Shown here one piece after another: positions 58,329 through 64,000 of a DNA stretch of 64,000 nt; position 1 is the first letter of the stretch; every line of letters starts with the position of its first letter. The notes beneath the pieces are model-generated. The model searched no databases. It worked only from the letters and a program-made list of their open reading frames with translations, and was not told where the DNA came from. This DNA is from Acidovorax sp. A79 (GTDB lineage: Bacteria; Pseudomonadota; Gammaproteobacteria; Burkholderiales; Burkholderiaceae_C). The position numbers were made by a program, and so were the translations under genes. The DNA lies in NCBI RefSeq assembly GCF_041154505.1, contig NZ_AP028672.1, positions 2,644,501 to 2,708,500 of the forward strand. The letters run 5' to 3'.

Positions 58329-59084
58329 ATGACCGCTTCCATGACCCCCGCCCCTTCCATGCCTTCCGGCGCCGCGCCGCTGCACATCGGCATCGTGGGC
58401 TGCTCCGCCGAGGGCGCGGCGCTGTGCTACCGCACCATCTGCACCGAAGGTGCCGCGATCCTGGGCCAGGCCCATGCGCACCCCGAGGTGTCGATGCATA
58501 CCCCCTCGCTGGCCGCCTATGTCGACTGCCTGGAGCGGGGCGACCTGCAGGGCGTGGCCGACCTCATGCTGGCATCGGCCCGCACGCTGGCACGCGCGGG
58601 CGCGGACTTCCTGGTCTGCCCGGACAACACCATCCACCAGGCCTTCGACCGCGTGGCCCCCCACTCGCCGCTGCCCTGGCTGCACATCGCCGAGGTGGTG
58701 GCCGCCGAGGCGGCGGCGCGGGGCCACCGGCGGCTGGCGCTGACGGGCACGCGCTGGCTGGTGGACAGCAGCGTCTACCCCGACAAGCTGGCCGCCCAGG
58801 GCCTGGCCTGCGTGCGCCCCACCGAGGCCGAGCGCACCGAGATCGGCCGCATCATCATGGACGAGCTGGTGCCCGGCGTGGTGCGGCCCGAGGCGGTGGC
58901 CACGTTCCAGCGCGTGATCGCGCGCATGCAGCGCGAAGAGGGCTGCGATGCCGTGGTGCTGGGCTGCACCGAGATTCCGCTCATCATCAGCGACGCGAAT
59001 TCCGCGCTGCCCACGCTCGACTCCACGCGGCTGCTCGCACGCGCGGCGCTGCGCAGGGCCGTGGGCAGCGGCGGCAGGGCCTGA
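58329..59084 (+). CDS. aspartate/glutamate racemase family protein
   Basis: A 251-residue cofactor-independent racemase-fold enzyme. Both catalytic cysteines are visible: Cys97 in LVCPDNTIHQ and Cys213 in LGCTEIPLI. Thr/Asn around each (PDNT, GCTE) is standard for the aspartate racemase branch. The start at 58329 is one of three close ATGs (58329, 58341, 58362); the fold begins at LHIGIVGCS. Substrate may be aspartate or another acidic compound. Single gene. Confidence 0.88.
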   Translation: MTASMTPAPSMPSGAAPLHIGIVGCSAEGAALCYRTICTEGAAILGQAHAHPEVSMHTPSLAAYVDCLERGDLQGVADLMLASARTLARAGADFLVCPDNTIHQAFDRVAPHSPLPWLHIAEVVAAEAAARGHRRLALTGTRWLVDSSVYPDKLAAQGLACVRPTEAERTEIGRIIMDELVPGVVRPEAVATFQRVIARMQREEGCDAVVLGCTEIPLIISDANSALPTLDSTRLLARAALRRAVGSGGRA

Positions 59085-59196
59085 GCGCAGGCGCGCGGCA
59101 CTGTCCCCCGCCGCGCCGCCTTTGTTCTTTGGCCGGCGCAAAGGTTGCGGCGCCTACACTGCGCGCACCGTCCGTTCTTCGCCCGAAGGAGCCCGC

Positions 59197-60243
59197 ATGC
59201 GCCCCCGCTGGACCCGCCGTTCGACCTGCATCGCCCTGGCCCTGCCCGCCTGCCTGGCCGCTGGCGCCGCGCTGGCCCAGCCGGCACCCGCCGGCGCCTG
59301 GCGCGAAGCCCCGGCCCCCGGCGAGCAGGCACTGGATGCCGCCGCCTTCCAGGGGCCCGATGCCGCGCTGGCCCGCGAGTTCACCGACGTGCAGAGCGCC
59401 GTGGTGGTGCTGGACGGGCGCGTGGTGTACTCGTTCTACCGCGATGGCGACGCCGAGAAGCTGCGCGACACGCAGTCCGCGTCCAAAAGCGCGCTGTCGG
59501 TGCTGCTGGGCACGGCCCTCGCGCAGGGCCGCATCGCCAGCGTGGACCAGCGCGTGGTGGACCTGGTGCCCGAGTGGGCCGGGGCCCACAGCGACCCGCG
59601 CGCGGCCGCCATCACGCTGCGGCACCTGCTCACGCTGACGGCGGGCTTCGCGGTCCGCGACGCCATCGGCACCGCCGCGCCGCTGCGCCCGCGCGATGCC
59701 TGGGCACGCCCGCTGGCCAGCGACCCGGGCCAGGCCTTCGCCTACGACAACTCGGTCGTGCCGCTGCTCGTCGCCGTGCTGGAGAAAGCCACGGGCATGC
59801 CCCTGGCCGACTACGCGCGCCAGCAGCTGGTGGGCCCCCTGGGCTTCGCCGAGCCGTCCTACCGGCAGGGCCTGCACCTGCGCACGCTCGACATGGCCAA
59901 GCTGGGCCAGCTCTACCTGCGGCATGGGCGGTGGAACGGCCAGCCGCTGGTGCCCGAGGCATTCGCCGATGCGTCGGTGAAGGCGCAGAACGCGGGCGGC
60001 CCGCCGGTGGGCCTGTCGTACGGCTACCTGTGGTGGGTGGTGCCGTCGCCAGCGCCGCGCCCGACCTTCCTGGCCAGCGGCTACGGCGGCCAGTTCATCT
60101 GGGTGTATCCGCCCCTGGACCTGGTCGTGGCCACCACCTCCACGGTGTCGCCGGACAGCCACCGGCGCGGCCATGCGCTGCAGTGGATCCGCACGCAGGC
60201 GTTCGCGGCGGCCCAGCAGCGCGCGCAGGGCGCGCCGCGCTGA
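59197..60243 (+). CDS. serine hydrolase of the beta-lactamase (class C-like) family
   Basis: A 348-residue exported protein. Signal peptide MRPRWTRRSTCIALALPACLAAGAALAQ with AAGGAG before the ATG. Catalytic Ser94-x-x-Lys97 (SASK), Tyr183-x-Asn185 (YDN) and a third motif SGYGG near residue 290 define the family. Acting in the periplasm, it could be an esterase, peptidase or transpeptidase-like enzyme; a true beta-lactamase function is unlikely from the third motif, which lacks KTG. Confidence 0.88.
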   Translation: MRPRWTRRSTCIALALPACLAAGAALAQPAPAGAWREAPAPGEQALDAAAFQGPDAALAREFTDVQSAVVVLDGRVVYSFYRDGDAEKLRDTQSASKSALSVLLGTALAQGRIASVDQRVVDLVPEWAGAHSDPRAAAITLRHLLTLTAGFAVRDAIGTAAPLRPRDAWARPLASDPGQAFAYDNSVVPLLVAVLEKATGMPLADYARQQLVGPLGFAEPSYRQGLHLRTLDMAKLGQLYLRHGRWNGQPLVPEAFADASVKAQNAGGPPVGLSYGYLWWVVPSPAPRPTFLASGYGGQFIWVYPPLDLVVATTSTVSPDSHRRGHALQWIRTQAFAAAQQRAQGAPR

Positions 60244-60275
60244 CCCGCGAAAGCCGCCCAGGGAATTTCAGGCAA

Positions 60276-60330
60276 AAAGGCCTTCAGCGCTTGTCCATTC
60301 AGCGCTGATAGCTATATTTTTAACAGCAAA
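60276..60330. repeat. two-hairpin dispersed element, copy 10
   Basis: AAAAAGGCCTT, then CAGCGCT (60285-60291), loop TGTCCATTC, AGCGCTG (60301-60307), then ATAGCTATATTTTTAACAGC. This is the most complete copy and shows the order A-run, GGCC, hairpin two, hairpin one. It separates the convergent serine hydrolase and DUF1439 genes. Confidence 0.75.
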
Positions 60331-60355
60331 TGTAGACAAATGCGGACGACGGCGC

Positions 60356-60931
60356 TCAAGGCTGCGGCTTGTTCACGAAGGCCACCACCAGTCCCCGGGC
60401 CGTCACGGTGATGGGCCCCGGCTGCAGGCCCAGGCCGTCGAACACGGCCGTGTCCTGCGGGCGCAACTGGTGCAGCACCACCTCGCGCAGCGACTGCTCG
60501 GCGAGCACCGGGCCGTAGGCGTTGAGCATCTCGTTCACGGCCGGCTTGAGGCTCGGGAAATCCAGGCGCCCCAGCCGGATCTGGTGGGCACGCACCGTGC
60601 GGTCGCCGGCCTCGTAGCGCAGCGCGAATTCCACATCGAACGTGCCCGCATGGCTGCGGCGCAGCGCCGGGCCCGCGACCTCAACGGCCATGGTGGCTCC
60701 CAGCCGGTTGGCCTCGGGCAGCAGGCGCAGGCGCGGCGCCTGCACGGCCAGGTCCACCAGCCCCTGCACCGGCACGCTGCGCGGAAACTTCTGCGCCACG
60801 GCCTCCTGCAGCTGCCCGAGCGGCACGGTGTAGCTGGGCTGGGCCCGGGCGGCGCGCAGCCCGGCCAGGGCGGTGGCCCCCCCGGCCAGGCCCCGCAGCG
60901 CGGTGCCCAGGAATCTTCTGCGGTGCACCAT
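60356..60931 (-). CDS. DUF1439 protein with Tat-type signal
   Basis: A 191-residue exported protein. The N-terminus MVHRRRFLGTALRGLAGGATALAGLRAARAQ has a twin-arginine RRRFLG motif, so export in folded form by the Tat system is likely. The mature part (YTVPLGQLQEAVAQKFPRSVPVQGLVDLAVQAPRLRLLPEANRL...) matches DUF1439 (YceB-like), a lipid-binding-type barrel, here without a lipoprotein Cys. Function unknown. Confidence 0.82.
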   Translation of the reverse strand: MVHRRRFLGTALRGLAGGATALAGLRAARAQPSYTVPLGQLQEAVAQKFPRSVPVQGLVDLAVQAPRLRLLPEANRLGATMAVEVAGPALRRSHAGTFDVEFALRYEAGDRTVRAHQIRLGRLDFPSLKPAVNEMLNAYGPVLAEQSLREVVLHQLRPQDTAVFDGLGLQPGPITVTARGLVVAFVNKPQP

Positions 60932-61007
60932 GCGTGCGCTCCTTTGCTGCGGTGATGGTGGTGGTGGGATCGGCCCCGGGCGGCGCGGGCCCGCAATAAT
61001 CGGCGCC

Positions 61008-61901
61008 ATGACGCCCCCGCCCGTGCACCATTGCCAGGTTTTTGCCTCGCCCTGGCAAGGTGTGTACTGCACACGCGCCGAAAGTTCCCGCCGCTACGGC
61101 AAGCACTGGCACGCAGTCTACGGGCTGGGCCTGCTGGACGACGGCGCGCAAAGCTCGGCCAGCGGGCGCGGGCCGGTGGATGCCTATGCGGGCGACCTCA
61201 TCACCACCAACCCGGGCGAGGTGCACGACGGGCAGCCGCTGGGCAGCGCATCGCGCCGCTGGCGCATGGTGTACATCGAACCGGCGGTGCTGCAGGCCCT
61301 GGCCGACGACGAGGGCGCCGTGGCAGGGCAGGCCGGCATCGCGCTCACGCGCCCCGTGATCCAGGACGCCGCCCTGGCCCGCGCGCTCCACACCCTGGTC
61401 GCGCGCATCGCCCTGTGGAATGTGGTGCAGCCGCCAGCGCCGCCCACCGCAGCGATGGCCGGCGCCGTGGACCGCCTGGCCTGCGAGGAGTCGCTGGCCC
61501 AGACCTGCGCCCTGCTGCTGCAGCGCCACGCCAGCACGCCCCCGGCAACTGCCCCGCGCACCGCCCACGCCGCGCCCGCGCTCGGGCAGGTGCGCGACTG
61601 GCTGGCCGACGCGCCCCTGGCGCCCCCCACGCTCGCGCAGATGGCCGCCTTCGCCGGGCTCAGCCGCTACCAGCTGCTGCGGCGTTTCGCCGGCACCTAC
61701 GGGCTGCCGCCGCACGCCTGGCTGCTGCAGCAGCGCGCCGAGCGCAGCCGCCACCTGATCGGCCAGGGCGTGGGCCTGGCCGATGCGGCGGCGGCCAGCG
61801 GCTTCGCCGACCAGAGCCACATGACGCGCATGTTCACGCGGCAGTTCGGCTTCACGCCGGGCGCGTGGCAGAAGGCCCGGCGCGGCCCGGCGGCGCAATA
61901 A
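61008..61901 (+). CDS. AraC-family regulator
   Basis: A 297-residue regulator with an N-terminal cupin-type ligand domain (residues 10-100; YGLGLLDDGAQSS, AYAGDLITTNPGEVHDGQPL) and a C-terminal AraC domain (about 195-290; PPTLAQMAAFAGLSRYQLLRRFAGTYGLPPHAWLLQQR and AAAASGFADQSHMTRMFTRQFGFTPGAWQ). The EamA gene 70 bp downstream, same strand, is its probable target, the usual arrangement for this subfamily. Confidence 0.9.
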   Translation: MTPPPVHHCQVFASPWQGVYCTRAESSRRYGKHWHAVYGLGLLDDGAQSSASGRGPVDAYAGDLITTNPGEVHDGQPLGSASRRWRMVYIEPAVLQALADDEGAVAGQAGIALTRPVIQDAALARALHTLVARIALWNVVQPPAPPTAAMAGAVDRLACEESLAQTCALLLQRHASTPPATAPRTAHAAPALGQVRDWLADAPLAPPTLAQMAAFAGLSRYQLLRRFAGTYGLPPHAWLLQQRAERSRHLIGQGVGLADAAAASGFADQSHMTRMFTRQFGFTPGAWQKARRGPAAQ

Positions 61902-61971
61902 CGTTCAAGACGCGCCGCGCCAGACGCCGCAGACTGGCCGCTGATTCACCACTTCGGCAGGGTTTCCGGTC

Positions 61972-62901
61972 ATGTCAGATTCACTCAAGGGCCAGCTGCT
62001 GTGCAGCCTGGCGATGGTGCTCGTGGGCAGCACGGTGGTGGCCAGCAAGGTCATCGGCCAGGACATCGAACCTTTTCTCGCCACCGTGCTGCGGCACGCG
62101 CTGGCGCTGCCCGTGTTCTTTGCGCTGATGCGCTGGCGCGGCCAGCGGCTGCCGCGCGTGGGCCGGCGCGACGCGGTGCTGCTCACGGTGCAGGCGGCCG
62201 CGGGGAGCGTGGGGTACTCGGTGCTGCTCATCCTGGGCGTCACGCTGTCGAGCGCATCGGACGCGGGCATCGTGGCGGGCACGCTGCCTGCCGCGGCCGC
62301 GCTGCTCTCGGCCGTGGTGCTGGGCGAGCGGCCCGCGCTGCGCCTGGTGCTGGCCATCGGGCTGGCCACGCTGGGCGTGATGGCCGTGGCTTTCTCGCCC
62401 GGCGGCGGCGGGGCCAGCCCCGCGCGGCTGGCAGGCATCGCGCTGGTGCTGGCCGCCGTGGCCTGCGAGGCGGTCTTCATCCTGGCCCACAAGCGCCTGG
62501 CGCGGCCGGTGCCCGCGCTGGCGCTGTCCACCCTCATGTCGGCGGGCGGCCTGCTGCTGTCGGCCCTGCCCGCCGCCTGGCTGGCGTGGCGCGCCGCCAC
62601 CCCCTTGGCCTTCGGCGCGCCCGCGCTGGCGGGCGTGCTGTACTACGCGTGGGTGCCCACGGTGGGCGGCTTTCTGCTGTGGTACGCCGGCAGCGCGCGC
62701 ACCAGCGGCGTGCGCGCCTCGCTGGCCACGGTGTGGCTACCCGTGTCGGCCCTGGTGCTGTCGGTGCTGCTGCTCGGCGAGTCCGTGCGCCCTTGGCAAT
62801 GGGCGGGCCTGGCCTGCGTGCTGCTGGCCATGGTGCTGGCGGCCAGGGGCGCCCCGGAGCGGGCGACGGCGCGCGGGGAACGGGCCACCCTGCGCGCCTA
62901 G
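61972..62901 (+). CDS. EamA/DMT-family transporter
   Basis: A 309-residue inner-membrane protein with ten predicted helices in two EamA repeats (MVLVGSTVVASKVIGQDIEPFLATVLRHALALPVFFAL for the first). Members export amino acids or other metabolites. The second repeat includes GVLYYAWVPTVGGFLLWYAGSARTSGVRASLATVWLPVSALVLSVLLLGE. Its stop overlaps the convergent zinc-ribbon gene by 4 bp. Substrate unknown. Confidence 0.9.
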   Translation: MSDSLKGQLLCSLAMVLVGSTVVASKVIGQDIEPFLATVLRHALALPVFFALMRWRGQRLPRVGRRDAVLLTVQAAAGSVGYSVLLILGVTLSSASDAGIVAGTLPAAAALLSAVVLGERPALRLVLAIGLATLGVMAVAFSPGGGGASPARLAGIALVLAAVACEAVFILAHKRLARPVPALALSTLMSAGGLLLSALPAAWLAWRAATPLAFGAPALAGVLYYAWVPTVGGFLLWYAGSARTSGVRASLATVWLPVSALVLSVLLLGESVRPWQWAGLACVLLAMVLAARGAPERATARGERATLRA

Positions 62902-63149
62902 CGCCCCACCACCGACCAGCCGGCCTGCTGGTTGGTCTTGTCGTTCTCGTACTCCCACGCGGTTCCGCAGCGGTCGCACACGTAGCGGGTGATGGTGACG
63001 GAGCCGTGGTCGCGGTCTTCCTTGCGATTGCCCCGCTGCACCAGTTCGGCATGGCCCGGCGCCTTGCGCCAGTTGCGCTGGATGCCCTGGCAGGGCTCGC
63101 ACAGCGCCATGGGTTTGAGTTCGTTCTGTCGCGCCAGGTCTTTGGTCAT
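62898..63149 (-). CDS. small protein with two CxxC pairs (zinc-ribbon-like)
   Basis: An 83-residue protein with Cys17-x2-Cys20 (LCEPCQG) and Cys58-x2-Cys61 (VCDRCGTAWEYEND), which probably bind one zinc ion. The part between is charged (APGHAELVQRGNRKEDRDHG). It starts MTKDLARQNELKPMAL at 63149. The family is not recognised; it may bind nucleic acid. It overlaps the end of the convergent EamA gene. Confidence 0.75.
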   Translation of the reverse strand: MTKDLARQNELKPMALCEPCQGIQRNWRKAPGHAELVQRGNRKEDRDHGSVTITRYVCDRCGTAWEYENDKTNQQAGWSVVGR

Positions 63150-63306
63150 GGGGGGGCAGCCTTGGGGGCCGTGGTGTCGGGGTGGGATTGCATGCTGCGG
63201 GGCGGCTACTGTAAGCCACCCGCGCACGCCCGGGCGAAACACGGCGCCCGAACCACTCCCCGCCACAGGCTCGGCAGCGCGCCGGCGCCGGATGGACCGG
63301 CACAGC

Positions 63307-63322
63307 AAGCTATCAAAACAAG
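63307..63322. repeat. two-hairpin dispersed element, copy 11 (degenerate)
   Basis: AAGCTATCAAAACAAG followed by AGCTT: AAGCT and AGCTT pair weakly, in place of GCTAT/ATAGC. It lies directly past the stop of the GNAT gene at 63326, the usual place for the element. Confidence 0.45.
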
Positions 63323-63325
63323 AGC

Positions 63326-63817
63326 TTAATGCGGCCCCAGCAGCTTGGCCATGCGCGCATTGCGCAGCACCACGCCCTGCCGCTCGGCGTGCTGGCGTGC
63401 CAGGACCTCGAAGCCACTGGCGGCGAAGAAGGACTCGGCGGCCAGGCTCACATCGGCATGCAGCCGCGCGATGCCGCGCCGCGCCGCCTGCGCGTGGATG
63501 TGCGCCATGAGCGCGCGGGCCACGCCCTGGCCGGCCCAGTCGGGCGCGACGAAGAACTGGTCGATGTACCCCGTGGGCTGCAGGTCGGCAAACCCCGCGA
63601 TGGCGTTGCCGTCCGCGGCCTGGGCGACGAAGGGCTGGTTGGCCCGCATGCGGGCGGCCCACTGCGCGGCGTCGTGCTGCGGAGGTGCCCAGGCCGCGAG
63701 CTGCCCGGGGGTGTAGTGCCTCGCGGCCAGGCCGTGCACCGACGCGTGGAAGACGGCGTGCAGCAGGGCTTCATCGCCGGGGCGAAAGTCGCGGATGAGG
63801 ATCTCGGGCAGGGGCAT
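63326..63817 (-). CDS. GNAT-family N-acetyltransferase
   Basis: A 163-residue acetyltransferase of the YafP/ElaA-like group. MPLPEILIRDFRPGDEALLHAVFHASVHGLAARHYTPGQLAAWAP opens the fold, and DQFFVAPDWAGQGVARALMAHIHAQAARRGIARLHADVSLAAESFFAASGFEVLARQ holds the acetyl-CoA loop and final motif. The start at 63817 was chosen over the ATG at 63994, whose extra 59 residues are Pro/Arg-rich and unlike the family. Substrate unknown. From 63818 to the window end nothing else was recognised. Confidence 0.87.
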   Translation of the reverse strand: MPLPEILIRDFRPGDEALLHAVFHASVHGLAARHYTPGQLAAWAPPQHDAAQWAARMRANQPFVAQAADGNAIAGFADLQPTGYIDQFFVAPDWAGQGVARALMAHIHAQAARRGIARLHADVSLAAESFFAASGFEVLARQHAERQGVVLRNARMAKLLGPH

Positions 63818-64000
63818 GGGCGTGAAGGCGGACAGGACGGCGGGCGGCACGCGGGGTGGCCGCGCACGGGGGGCAGAGGCAGGAAAAGCGCGCGATTGTG
63901 CCGCACGCCGGGGGCGCTGCGGCCCGACGGGACGCACCGGCGCTGCCTCGGGCTGCGGGGACGTAGGCCGTGGCGCACGGAAGACCGGGATCACCCACCG

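Noticed and set aside
59197..60243. True beta-lactamase (antibiotic resistance)
   Set aside because: The SxxK and YxN motifs are present but the third motif is SGYGG, not KTG; the family has many esterases and peptidases.

Overview
The window is high-GC, gene-dense chromosomal DNA. Gene content and repeats point to a betaproteobacterium of the Comamonadaceae (Acidovorax / Comamonas / Delftia type). The evidence is a protocatechuate 4,5-cleavage (pmd/lig) cluster, orphan Bug-type binding proteins, many LysR regulators with divergent targets, and dozens of short intergenic hairpin repeats of the kind common in that family. No rRNA, tRNA, CRISPR array, transposase or prophage gene was seen.

Layout. 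1-5.6 kb: a cut-off DUF2185/Imm33-like protein, an aldo/keto reductase, DUF1801 and YdeI-type proteins, a small membrane protein, a double-GNAT acetyltransferase, and a ParD-like/methionine aminopeptidase operon. 5.7-24 kb: an aromatic catabolic island. It holds the minus-strand operon SBP-ligJ-ligK-Bug-ligI-ligA-ligB-ligC with a divergent LysR gene, then a DUF1932 dehydrogenase, a second Bug protein, a complete LIV-type ABC transporter, a GntR/FCD regulator and divergent vanAB. Read together, aromatic acids are imported, VanAB demethylates vanillate to protocatechuate, and the lig enzymes ring-cleave it towards pyruvate and oxaloacetate. The 4-oxalomesaconate tautomerase of the pathway is not encoded here. 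Three TGTATACA palindromes tie the GntR gene, the ABC-transporter operon and vanAB together.

24-31.5 kb: a ribosome-hibernation-type protein, a CHASE2 adenylate cyclase whose gene overlaps that of a 1190-residue FecR-TPR-outer-membrane-barrel protein, and a glutamine-amidotransferase-fold hydrolase behind a sigma-54-type promoter. 31.5-34 kb: a second LigAB-type extradiol dioxygenase with its own LysR. 34-39 kb: VOC and AraC genes, then a radical-SAM/DUF4130 DNA-metabolism pair whose start codon sits inside a 12-bp-arm palindrome, then a PPOX/GST operon. 39-64 kb: a series of regulator-plus-target pairs (LysR, TetR, WYL, AraC next to thiolase, SDRs, VOC, NIPSNAP), SlyD, pirin, an MFS exporter, a racemase, a serine hydrolase and an EamA transporter.

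The least explained items are the FecR-TPR-barrel/CHASE2-cyclase pair, the radical-SAM/DUF4130 pair without a UdgX domain, and the dispersed two-hairpin repeat with eleven recognisable copies.
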